Source of the DNA: CAYVMN01 sp964452575
GTDB taxonomy: Bacteria > Desulfobacterota > DSM-4660 > Desulfatiglandales > Desulfatiglandaceae
NCBI GenBank assembly: GCA_964452575.1
Contig: CAYVMN010000100.1
Coordinates: 1-16,579 of the forward strand
Length of the DNA: 16,579 nt
Direction: 5' to 3'
Shown here: positions 1 to 7,200 of the stretch, piece by piece
Numbering within the stretch: the first letter of the stretch is position 1
Layout: each line of letters opens with the position of its first letter
The notes under the pieces: generated by a model
Seen by the model: the letters and a program-made list of their open reading frames with translations, nothing else
What the model was told of the DNA's origin: nothing
Databases searched by the model: none
Made by a program: the position numbers and the translations under genes

Positions 1-18
1 ATGAAATGATGCCGTCCT

Positions 19-219
19 TTACGTCCTTTGGAAAAAAGACCCTCGCGCTCCTCCCCGCGGGCCAAAAAGCGAATTCAAATCGGCGTTTGCATCAGTTGCT
101 GATTCTCGAACCCGGATGACAGCATACTTCATCCATTGCGGCCCTTGTTGATGCAACATCGGGGTTGACAATACGGCTGACCCATCTTTAGTATATGAAA
201 CCTCAATCCTTTTTTCCAT
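19..219 (-). CDS. Doubtful small hypothetical ORF (66 aa)
   Basis: An open frame of 66 codons runs away from the DUF2333 gene, with an ATG at 219 and TAA at 19-21. I recognise no family. There is no convincing ribosome site upstream of the ATG; the bases there belong to a small palindrome. The last 15 codons cross a GC-rich stem followed by six T on this strand (about 61 down to 32), which looks more like a transcription terminator than coding sequence. It could be a decayed gene, or chance. Without it, 1-272 would simply be a leader region. Confidence 0.18.
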   Translation of the reverse strand: MEKRIEVSYTKDGSAVLSTPMLHQQGPQWMKYAVIRVRESATDANADLNSLFGPRGGARGSFFQRT

Positions 220-227
220 TTAACAAT

Positions 228-246
228 CCAAATCGTGGTGATTTGG
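228..246. promoter_or_regulatory. Operator-like perfect inverted repeat
   Basis: CCAAATC at 228-234 and GATTTGG at 240-246 form a perfect 7-bp inverted repeat around the 5-base centre GTGGT. It lies 26 bases before the start of the DUF2333 gene and just outside the start of the small minus-strand ORF. The size and position suit a dimeric regulator site or a small hairpin in a leader. No regulator is identified, so the role is inferred only from geometry. Confidence 0.3.
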
Positions 247-272
247 CAAATGCTCACAGGCGGTAAAGGATC

Positions 273-1229
273 ATGGAAGACACCTCGATGGTAAAAGGTA
301 AAAAAAGGCGGGGGCTTGCGATCTGGGCCATCCTGATAGCCCTCGTTCTCTTCGTTGTCATCAACATGGCCATCAATTCAATAAAGCCCGCGAGGCTTAC
401 CCTTGGTCCTGTGGATACAAACGCAAAAGGAGCGGCCTTTGTAAAGACCAATGAACTCCTTATCGAACAGATGTACCGGAACTGGCTGCCAAACGACGTC
501 TTTTGGCCGACGATCTTCCTGGATAATATGCCTAATTTCCAGATCGGAACCCTGGAGGTCGTACGATATAATGTCCGTCTCCTGAGGGATAACCTGACGC
601 GCATGAGGACCACCGACAAGCTTGACCCTTACGCGGAAGCAGCCTTTGTTGCCCTTTCTAATGACCCTTACAAGTGGTGGTTCCCTTCTGCAGAAAGCAA
701 ATGGAAGCTTGCCTATGAGAACTTGCAGGCCTTCTATAATTCCCTCGTGGCGGGGAAATCCCAGTTCTATCCAAGGGCCGACAACCTGGTCGAACTCCTC
801 AACCAGTACGCCTCCTTGATGGGCGGGGTAAACACCCGGCTCATAAACGCCCCTCCCGACGTAAGTGCAGTCCTGACCGTAGACGAAGAGGCCGAGAAGG
901 GGACCGAGGGTAGCAAGATGGTCAAAGTCAATATCCCCTGGTATCGCATAGACGACAACTTCTATTATGCCCAGGGTGTTGCTTATGCCCTCTATGAGTC
1001 CTTTAAGGCCATACGTATCGACTTTATCAAGGTCCTTAAAGACAAGAATTCGGTCAAGCTGGTTGATAAGATCCTGGAAGACCTCTACAGATGCTACTTT
1101 GAGCCCCTCATAGTGTTCAACGGAGACCCCGGAAGTATCTTTGCCAACCATTCCCTAAACCTTTCAGGCGTCTTCAACGATGCCAGGCAAAAGGTAGAGT
1201 CCTTGATTGTGGCCCTGATGCAGGGATAA
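273..1229 (+). CDS. DUF2333 family membrane-anchored protein
   Basis: This 318-residue protein has a short basic N-terminus (KGKKRRG), one hydrophobic segment at about residues 14-33, and a long soluble domain. That suggests a single-pass inner-membrane protein with most of its mass outside the cytoplasm. The run WLPNDVFWPTIFLDNMPNFQ (about 71-90) and the following EVVRYN match what I know of the DUF2333 family, whose function is unknown. The ATG at 273 has AAAGGA only two bases upstream; an ATG at 288 is an alternative start five residues in. It precedes the hyp genes on the same strand by about 110 bases to hypA, but nothing in the sequence ties it to hydrogenase maturation. Family assignment is from memory of conserved motifs. 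Confidence 0.85.
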   Translation: MEDTSMVKGKKRRGLAIWAILIALVLFVVINMAINSIKPARLTLGPVDTNAKGAAFVKTNELLIEQMYRNWLPNDVFWPTIFLDNMPNFQIGTLEVVRYNVRLLRDNLTRMRTTDKLDPYAEAAFVALSNDPYKWWFPSAESKWKLAYENLQAFYNSLVAGKSQFYPRADNLVELLNQYASLMGGVNTRLINAPPDVSAVLTVDEEAEKGTEGSKMVKVNIPWYRIDDNFYYAQGVAYALYESFKAIRIDFIKVLKDKNSVKLVDKILEDLYRCYFEPLIVFNGDPGSIFANHSLNLSGVFNDARQKVESLIVALMQG

Positions 1230-1340
1230 GACAAGGCCAGAGGTCACTTGCTCCCGACCTGGCTCCCACATGACCCCCGACTGGTGAAAAGGCTCAATAA
1301 GAAGGTTAGGCGAGAGGAATATCGTTTTCTGGAATACGGA

Positions 1341-1682
1341 ATGCATGAGATGTCCATAGCACAGAGCTTGATCGAGATCCTGCGGGAAGAGATGATCAAG
1401 CACAACGTAACTACCCTGAGATCGGTACGGCTCCACATCGGACAGTTATCCGCAGTCGTGCCAGATTCCCTCTCCTTTTGCTTTGAGGTCATGACCTCGG
1501 GTACTGAGCTCGAGGGGGCAAGGCTTCTTATGGAAACCATCCCCCTCAAGGGCGTGTGCAGGGAATGCAGACACAGCTTTGAGATCAAGGATTACACCTT
1601 CCTGTGTCCGGAGTGCAGCAGTACCGAGATCGACACCATTGCAGGACAAGACCTGTCGATCGTTGAAATGGAGGTAGAGTGA
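1341..1682 (+). CDS. hypA: Hydrogenase/urease nickel incorporation protein HypA
   Basis: HypA binds nickel and passes it, with HypB, to the large subunit of [NiFe]-hydrogenase. The protein begins MHEMSIAQ, with the nickel-ligand His2 in place, and has the structural zinc site as two CxxC pairs (Cys73/Cys76 and Cys89/Cys92). Its length of 113 residues is normal. The frame is open further upstream to a TTG at 1248, but those 31 residues do not resemble HypA, and the MHE motif fixes the start at 1341 (weak GGA at 1331-1333). The stop codon overlaps the first in-frame GTG of the hypB frame, and the real hypB ATG follows 14 bases later, so the two genes are probably translationally coupled. Confidence 0.95.
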   Translation: MHEMSIAQSLIEILREEMIKHNVTTLRSVRLHIGQLSAVVPDSLSFCFEVMTSGTELEGARLLMETIPLKGVCRECRHSFEIKDYTFLCPECSSTEIDTIAGQDLSIVEMEVE

Positions 1683-1686
1683 CAAA

Positions 1687-1691
1687 GGAGG
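1687..1691 (+). promoter_or_regulatory. Ribosome binding site of hypB
   Basis: GGAGG sits five bases before the ATG at 1697. This perfect site decides against the in-frame GTG at 1679, which would add six residues and would place this site inside the coding sequence. Confidence 0.75.
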
Positions 1692-1696
1692 AAAGC

Positions 1697-2356
1697 ATGA
1701 AGATAGCTGTTGTAAAAGACATACTTGAAGCCAATGAACGAATAGCCCGGGAGAACAGGGCGATCTTTGATGAAAAGGGGCTGGTGGTATTTAACCTCAT
1801 GAGCTCACCAGGGGCAGGAAAGACAAGCCTCTTGGAGAAGACCATAGACGCCCTCAAGGATAATCTGCGCATGGGCGTCATAGAAGGAGACATCCAGTCC
1901 TCGCAGGATGCCGAAAGGATCGCTCAGAAAGGAATCCCCGTGGTCCAGATCAACACGGGAGGGGCATGTCACCTGGACGGAAACATGATACGGGATACCT
2001 TCAAGGAATTCAATTTCGATGACCTTGACCTACTGGTAGTTGAAAATGTCGGCAATCTGGTATGTCCTGCTGAATTCCAGCTTGGCGAAGACTTCAAGGT
2101 GATGATCCTCAGTGTGACCGAAGGAGAGGACAAGCCGTCAAAATATCCACTTATGTTTCATGAATCAAAGGTATTGCTTATAAATAAGACCGATCTCCTC
2201 CCGTATGTGGATTGCAACATTGCAACCATCAAGAGAGAGGCATTAAAGGTCAACCCCCACCTGATAATTTTCGAGATCTCCTGCAGGACTGGCGAGGGTC
2301 TCGATGCCTGGTGCAACTGGCTGAAAGAGACTGTAAGGGGCCGGGGGCCTGTTTAA
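1697..2356 (+). CDS. hypB: Hydrogenase nickel incorporation GTPase HypB
   Basis: HypB is a SIMIBI-class GTPase that drives nickel insertion into [NiFe]-hydrogenase with HypA. From the ATG at 1697 the protein has 219 residues. The P-loop SSPGAGKTS is at 37-45, GGACHLDGNMIRD at 88-100, ENVGNLVCP at 116-124 and the guanine-specificity motif NKTD at 163-166. Cys91, His92 and Cys123 correspond to the metal site inside the GTPase domain. The N-terminus lacks both the CxxCGC nickel motif of the E. coli type and any histidine-rich stretch, so this form probably relies on HypA for nickel supply (inference). hypF follows 7 bases after the stop. Confidence 0.95.
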   Translation: MKIAVVKDILEANERIARENRAIFDEKGLVVFNLMSSPGAGKTSLLEKTIDALKDNLRMGVIEGDIQSSQDAERIAQKGIPVVQINTGGACHLDGNMIRDTFKEFNFDDLDLLVVENVGNLVCPAEFQLGEDFKVMILSVTEGEDKPSKYPLMFHESKVLLINKTDLLPYVDCNIATIKREALKVNPHLIIFEISCRTGEGLDAWCNWLKETVRGRGPV

Positions 2357-2363
2357 AAGAAAA

Positions 2364-4664
2364 ATGAACAAGCGGGCCAGAGGTGCCATTAGGGGAATCG
2401 TCCAGGGGGTCGGATTTCGCCCCTTCCTATACCAGCTTGCCTCCCGTCATAATCTTGCCGGATATGCCACCAACACCCCTCAGGGCGTTGAAGTGGAGGT
2501 CGAAGGGGATTCAAAAGACATCCAGCGCTTCTTTGACGTCCTGGAGGCTGAAAGGCCTCCGCTGGCCCATATTTCCTCCATTGAGTGGACCGAGATCCCC
2601 CTCAAGAATGATAAGGGATTTGAAATTAGGGTCAGCAGGCCCGGGGAAGGGCGCTCCACCCTGATTTCCCCTGATGTATGCATCTGCCACAATTGTCTTT
2701 CCGAAATGAGGAATCCGAGGGATCGCCGGTTTGGCTATCCATTTATCAATTGCACCAACTGTGGCCCCAGATACACCATTATAACGGATATCCCCTACGA
2801 CAGGTCCAGCACTACTATGAAGAAATTCGAGATGTGCCCCTCGTGCAAGGCAGAATATCACAACCCCAAAGACCGGCGATTTCATGCCCAGCCCAATGCA
2901 TGCTGGGAGTGTGGGCCGTTGGTTTCCCTGCACAGCTACGATGGAGAGGAGATCCCTTGCGATGATCCCATCGAGGAGGGCATATCCCTCTTGAAGAGCG
3001 GCCATATCCTGGCCGTCAAAGGCCTGGGCGGGTTCCATCTGGCAGTGGATGCGGCAAACCACAGGGCGGTCGTGAGGCTTAGAAGAAGAAAACACCGGGA
3101 AGAAAAACCCCTCGCTATCATGGTAAAGGACCTGGAGACCGCCGTTGAGCTTGTCCACATGAATGAGGCGGAGGCTCAAACACTGGCCTCCCATCAGCGA
3201 CCCATAGTAATCCTCAAGAAGCGCCGCTCCCACGGCCTATCGCCACAGGTCGCCCCCAGAAACAGATACCTCGGGATAATGCTCCCCTACACCCCGCTTC
3301 ACTACCTGCTCATGGAAGGCCCTTTCAAGGCCCTGGTCATGACAAGCGGCAATATGACGGAAGAACCGATCAATATCGACAACAGGGAGGCCTTCAAACA
3401 CCTGGGCCATATTGCAGACTATTTCCTGGTGCATAACCGGGATATCTATCTCAGGAGTGACGATTCTGTACTCAGGATCGTGGATGGAACTCCAAGGCAG
3501 ATAAGACGCTCCAGGGGGTATGTACCTGTCCCGATCTTCCTTTCCGAGGAGGTGGCCCATCTTCCGCCCGTCCTAGCTGTGGGAGGGGGGCTCAAGAACA
3601 CCATATGTCTCACCAAGGAAAACCGCGCCTTTATAAGCCAGCATATAGGAGACATGGAAAACCTCGAGACCCTTGAGTTCTTTCACCTCACGGTCTCCCA
3701 CCTGAAGAGGATCCTGGAGATTCACCCCCTACTCATTGCCCACGATCTCCATCCCGACTACCTTACCACTCGATATGCACGCGACCAGGGTGAATTACCC
3801 GTCTTCGGGGTCCAACACCACCATGCCCACGTCGTAAGCTGCCTCGCCGAGCACAGGCTCACAGGCCCCGTCATTGGCCTGGCCATGGACGGTACAGGTT
3901 ACGGCACGGATAAACAGATATGGGGGGGAGAGATCCTCCTCTCGGACCTCACTTCATTCAGGCGGGCAGGACATATCGACTACTTACCCCTGCCGGGGGG
4001 GGATGCCACGATCAGGTCCCCGTGGCGAATGGCCCTTGTCTATCTATTTAAGGCGTACGGGGATCAGCTATTTGATCTGCCTATTCCATTCGTCCGGGAC
4101 CTGGATGATAAGAAGTGTGCGATCATCCTTCAGATAGCCCAAAGACACATAAATTCCCCTCTAACCTCCAGCTGTGGAAGGCTCTACGATGCGGTCTCCT
4201 CTCTCCTTGGCCTGAGGCACAGGATTGCCTATGAGGGCCAGGCGGCCATAGAGCTTGAGATGTGCCAGGCCCCCAGGGCAAAGGGAAGTTACACCTGGGA
4301 GATCGAAGAGGTGGACGATCAATGGATTATGGTTGCAGACGGGATCATCAGAGGGGTCGTGGGAGACATCCGGAAAGGGGTGGCAAGGGGATTGATCAGC
4401 CGCCGGTTTCATAATACCTTGATAGACATGTTTAAGGATGCATGCCTAAGGATCAGGGACGAGAGCGGGATAGATCAGGTGGCACTGAGCGGGGGGGCAT
4501 TTCAAAACGTGACATTACTGCGCGGGTTGACACAGGCCCTGACCTCAGAAGGCCTCCATGTCTTCAGCCACGCCGGCCTCCCTGCCAATGATGGTTCATT
4601 GGCCCTGGGGCAGGCGGTCTGCGCGGGACTCAGGTATGCGGGTGTAACAGGAACATACGGCTAA
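2364..4664 (+). CDS. hypF: Carbamoyltransferase HypF
   Basis: HypF converts carbamoyl phosphate to the thiocarboxamide on HypE, the source of the cyanide ligands of the [NiFe] site. All expected domains are present in order in 766 residues. An acylphosphatase domain with GIVQGVGFRPF is at about 5-92. Paired zinc-finger cysteines follow (108/111, 130/133, 158/161, 180/183). A YrdC-like domain around KGLGGFHLAVDA (219-230) comes next, then a Kae1-like carbamoyltransferase domain with HHHAH at 485-489, AMDGTGYG at 507-514 and a late SGGAFQN. Length is typical. There is no good ribosome site before the ATG at 2364 (A-rich AAAAGAAAA), so translation probably depends on reading through from hypB. 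Confidence 0.96.
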   Translation: MNKRARGAIRGIVQGVGFRPFLYQLASRHNLAGYATNTPQGVEVEVEGDSKDIQRFFDVLEAERPPLAHISSIEWTEIPLKNDKGFEIRVSRPGEGRSTLISPDVCICHNCLSEMRNPRDRRFGYPFINCTNCGPRYTIITDIPYDRSSTTMKKFEMCPSCKAEYHNPKDRRFHAQPNACWECGPLVSLHSYDGEEIPCDDPIEEGISLLKSGHILAVKGLGGFHLAVDAANHRAVVRLRRRKHREEKPLAIMVKDLETAVELVHMNEAEAQTLASHQRPIVILKKRRSHGLSPQVAPRNRYLGIMLPYTPLHYLLMEGPFKALVMTSGNMTEEPINIDNREAFKHLGHIADYFLVHNRDIYLRSDDSVLRIVDGTPRQIRRSRGYVPVPIFLSEEVAHLPPVLAVGGGLKNTICLTKENRAFISQHIGDMENLETLEFFHLTVSHLKRILEIHPLLIAHDLHPDYLTTRYARDQGELPVFGVQHHHAHVVSCLAEHRLTGPVIGLAMDGTGYGTDKQIWGGEILLSDLTSFRRAGHIDYLPLPGGDATIRSPWRMALVYLFKAYGDQLFDLPIPFVRDLDDKKCAIILQIAQRHINSPLTSSCGRLYDAVSSLLGLRHRIAYEGQAAIELEMCQAPRAKGSYTWEIEEVDDQWIMVADGIIRGVVGDIRKGVARGLISRRFHNTLIDMFKDACLRIRDESGIDQVALSGGAFQNVTLLRGLTQALTSEGLHVFSHAGLPANDGSLALGQAVCAGLRYAGVTGTYG

Positions 4665-4670
4665 TACGAT

Positions 4671-4675
4671 GGAGG
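4671..4675 (+). promoter_or_regulatory. Ribosome binding site of hypD
   Basis: GGAGG lies five bases before the ATG at 4681. The upstream in-frame ATG at 4669 would encode MEAA out of this very site, so 4681 is the better start. Confidence 0.7.
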
Positions 4676-4680
4676 CGGCC

Positions 4681-5766
4681 ATGAAATATATTGATGAATA
4701 CCGTGATGGCACTGTCGCGAAGGCCCTTTCGCGCAAGATCAAGGAGGCATCAAAGAGACATGTCAGGCTGATGGAGATCTGCGGCACCCACACCATGTCC
4801 ATCTTCAAGCACGGCCTCCGCAGCCTATTGCCGGAGACCATCGATCTGGTCTCAGGACCCGGCTGTCCTGTCTGCGTCACGGCCACGGAAGAAATAGACA
4901 GGTCAATAAAATTGGCGCAAACACCTGGCGTCGTTGTAACCACCTTTGGCGACATGCTTCGTGTCCCAGGGACTGCTTCTTCCCTTGATGAAGAGAAGGC
5001 CGAAGGGGCAGATGTCAGGGTAGTCTATTCCACCTCCGATGCCCTCAAGATTGCCGGAGACGCTACCCCAAGGGAGGTCGTTTTTCTCGGGATCGGCTTT
5101 GAGACCACGGCCCCGACGGTGGCCACTGCCATCAAGACGGCCCGCAAGAACCAGTGCTCCAACTTCTCGGTCCTGTCAGCCCACAAACTCCTCCCACCTG
5201 CCATGGAGGCACTCCTGTCGTCCGGAGACCTGGATATCGATGGGTTCATCTGTCCTGGCCATGTGACCACCATCATAGGTACCTCGGCCTATGAAGAGAT
5301 CGCATCCAGGTATCATATCCCTTGCGTAGTTGTGGGCTTTGAGCCGATCGATATCCTCCAGGGGATACTGATGCTCGTAGTGCAGATAGAGGCAGGGAGG
5401 GCGGATGTGGAAATCCAGTATGTGCGGGGGGCCTCACCCGAAGGAAACTCTGGGGCACTAAGGGTGATGAGAGAGGTCTTCGAATCTTGCGACTCCCGCT
5501 GGCGGGGTCTCGGAATGATACCTGGAAGCGGGCTGGCAATAAGGGATAGTTTCTCAACCCTGGACGCCAAGACCCGATTTGATCTTGATGTCCCACCGGC
5601 CAAAGAGCCCCCGGGGTGCCGCTGCGCCCAGATCCTGAGGGGAATTGCCAGGCCTCCTGACTGTCAGCTCTTCCGGAGGACCTGCACGCCCAAGAATCCG
5701 GTTGGCGCCTGCATGGTTTCAAGCGAAGGGACCTGTACCGCCTACTTCAAGTATCACGATGAGTAA
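4681..5766 (+). CDS. hypD: Hydrogenase maturation iron-sulfur protein HypD
   Basis: HypD carries a [4Fe-4S] cluster and, with HypC, is the scaffold on which Fe(CN)2CO is built for [NiFe]-hydrogenase. From the ATG at 4681 it has 361 residues, the normal size. Visible motifs are MEICGTHT with Cys34, SGPGCPVC with Cys62 and Cys65, GFETTAPT and CPGHV. A C-terminal cysteine set (Cys328, 335, 344, 352 in DCQLFRRTC..GACM..GTC) is the usual cluster and redox region. It begins 16 bases after the hypF stop. The usual partner gene hypC is not beside it. A kinase-fold gene follows after 6 bases. Confidence 0.96.
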   Translation: MKYIDEYRDGTVAKALSRKIKEASKRHVRLMEICGTHTMSIFKHGLRSLLPETIDLVSGPGCPVCVTATEEIDRSIKLAQTPGVVVTTFGDMLRVPGTASSLDEEKAEGADVRVVYSTSDALKIAGDATPREVVFLGIGFETTAPTVATAIKTARKNQCSNFSVLSAHKLLPPAMEALLSSGDLDIDGFICPGHVTTIIGTSAYEEIASRYHIPCVVVGFEPIDILQGILMLVVQIEAGRADVEIQYVRGASPEGNSGALRVMREVFESCDSRWRGLGMIPGSGLAIRDSFSTLDAKTRFDLDVPPAKEPPGCRCAQILRGIARPPDCQLFRRTCTPKNPVGACMVSSEGTCTAYFKYHDE

Positions 5767-5772
5767 CGGCCC

Positions 5773-6447
5773 ATGTTTGAGACCCTTAGGCTTTCCGACC
5801 TTCGCAAGATGCAATCCCATATCATCAGGAGGCCTTCCAGCACCAGGCCCGCCATCTGGGTCGTGGAAGAAGGCGGGGTGCGGGCCGTGGTCAAAGATTA
5901 CAGCGCCAACAGGTTCTTTTTCAGAAATACCATCGGTCGTTTCCTGGTCTGGAGGGAGGGAAAGGCCTTCAGAAAGCTAAGGGGGCTGAGAGGTGTGCCG
6001 TCTCTATATCAAATAATTGGCGGGATTGCCCTGGTTATAGAGGAGATACCTGGAAGGAGTCTCGAAAATCTTGAAAAGGAGGTGAGGCTTCCTGAATCCT
6101 TTTTTTCCGCCTTGAAAGACCTGGTGGACGGCTTCCACAAAAGGGGTGTGGCCCACTGTGACCTAAAAAGGGCGCCCAATACCCTGCTGGGCAACGATGG
6201 CCTACCTTACGTCATTGACTGGGGGGCGTCCATCACCGAAGAAGAATTCAGGATTCCCCCCCTGAACCTCATCTACCGTAGGTTTCTCCTGGACGACTAC
6301 ATGGCCATTATCAAGCTGAAGTTGCGTCATATCCCGGATGCCGTTACCCCGGAGGAAAGAGAAAATTATAGCTATCGAAGCGGTGGCGAAAGGTTGATCA
6401 GGGCGCTCAGGGACAGGCTGAGGAGCTTGCTGCAAAAGGTCACGTGA
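5773..6447 (+). CDS. Small protein-kinase-fold protein (RIO/Kdo kinase-like)
   Basis: A 224-residue protein with the skeleton of a eukaryotic-like or lipopolysaccharide (Kdo/WaaP-like) kinase. It has a candidate ATP-binding lysine in AVVKDY (Lys41), a candidate pairing Glu62, the catalytic loop HCDLKRAPN (His128, Asp130, Asn136) and the metal-binding aspartate in VIDWG (Asp149, in place of DFG). A glycine-rich loop is not obvious. The C-terminal part is short and basic. It starts 6 bases after the hypD stop with no clear ribosome site, so it is probably co-transcribed and coupled with the hyp genes. The substrate (protein, sugar or small molecule) cannot be told from sequence. The fold call is fairly safe; the family name is less so. 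Confidence 0.75.
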   Translation: MFETLRLSDLRKMQSHIIRRPSSTRPAIWVVEEGGVRAVVKDYSANRFFFRNTIGRFLVWREGKAFRKLRGLRGVPSLYQIIGGIALVIEEIPGRSLENLEKEVRLPESFFSALKDLVDGFHKRGVAHCDLKRAPNTLLGNDGLPYVIDWGASITEEEFRIPPLNLIYRRFLLDDYMAIIKLKLRHIPDAVTPEERENYSYRSGGERLIRALRDRLRSLLQKVT

Positions 6448-6449
6448 CC
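6438..6449. repeat. 12-bp perfect palindrome over a stop codon
   Basis: GGTCACGTGACC is a perfect 12-bp palindrome that contains the TGA stop of the kinase-fold gene and reaches into the 13-base gap before the end of the convergent fur-feoA gene. It has no loop or T-run, so it is not a standard terminator. It may be chance or a protein site. Confidence 0.4.
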
Positions 6450-6460
6450 ACCTGATCCGC

Positions 6461-7156
6461 TCAGTCTTTGTCCGCCACTGAGACCATGATCATCTGTGCG
6501 ATACCTCTTCCTATGGCAAGCCTGGTAAAGCCATGGCCCAAGATGATCCTTCCCTGTCCGGTGTTGTTAATGATTTCGACTTGATCACCGGGTCTCAAGC
6601 CCATTGAATACAGCCGTAATGACGCCCCCTTGCCACCGGCCATCTCCCTGATTACGACCCTTTCTCCCTGCTTGGCCATAGCCAGAGGCATCAGGGGTTT
6701 TCTCTGGGCCAGGCATTGAGAGCAAAGCCCGTAGATCTCCATCCGATGCTGAAGCATATGGAATCCGTGGCCTGCCGAAATCTTGGCCTGCAACCGCTCC
6801 ATGTCTCGATCTGAGAATTCAACGATCCTGCCACATTTGGTGCATATAAAGTGGTCGTGGTGCCTGCCCAGATGACGATGCTCATACCGTATGGGCTGGT
6901 CCTTGAACTGCTTCTTCTGGGCAAACCCCAGATCCGCCATCATGTTCATGCATTGCCTTACAAATTGGGCCTCGTAATCGTACCGCTCCTCTGAGAGGAG
7001 TCTGCACATCTGTTCAATGGTGACATGTTCTTCAGTACCAAGAAAGACGTCAATGATGTTGAGCCTGTCTTGAATTCGGTTGTATCCGTCCGTTTCGATC
7101 AGGGTCTTGAAATTGGCCCTTTCAAACTTGTTATCTTCTTTTGTGCCGCCTATCAT
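6461..7156 (-). CDS. Fur-family regulator fused to a FeoA domain
   Basis: From the ATG at 7156 this is a 231-residue protein in two parts. Residues about 15-152 are Fur-like: a winged-helix region, the metal motif HHDHFICTKCG (His99-His102, Cys105, Cys108) and a second pair in YGLCSQC (Cys145, Cys148). Residues about 157-226 are a FeoA/SH3-like domain (GERVVIREMAGG, LRLYSMGLRPGDQVEI, GRIILGHGFTRLAIGRGIA). Fur proteins repress iron-uptake genes with ferrous iron as co-repressor; FeoA is a cytosolic accessory of the FeoB iron transporter. The fusion suggests a regulator linked to Feo-type iron uptake (inference). A longer frame begins at GTG 7204, overlapping the upstream MBL stop as GTGA. I prefer 7156 because AAGGG lies six bases before it, but the GTG start is possible. 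Confidence 0.88.
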   Translation of the reverse strand: MIGGTKEDNKFERANFKTLIETDGYNRIQDRLNIIDVFLGTEEHVTIEQMCRLLSEERYDYEAQFVRQCMNMMADLGFAQKKQFKDQPIRYEHRHLGRHHDHFICTKCGRIVEFSDRDMERLQAKISAGHGFHMLQHRMEIYGLCSQCLAQRKPLMPLAMAKQGERVVIREMAGGKGASLRLYSMGLRPGDQVEIINNTGQGRIILGHGFTRLAIGRGIAQMIMVSVADKD

Positions 7157-7200
7157 TTCGTGCCCTTGTGTAAACAATTTCTCTCGCGCCGGTACGGGTT

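Noticed and set aside
32..61. Terminator on the minus strand (stem CCCGCG with CGCGAGG, then T6)
   Set aside because: The stem has a bulge and the structure lies inside the doubtful 19-219 frame. It weakens that frame more than it proves a terminator.
378..1151. Long minus-strand open frame opposite the DUF2333 gene
   Set aside because: No recognisable family, no ribosome site, and it is the exact shadow of a gene with clear family motifs.
4665..4680. A hidden hypC between hypF and hypD
   Set aside because: Only 16 bases are available; no MC-initiated short frame fits.
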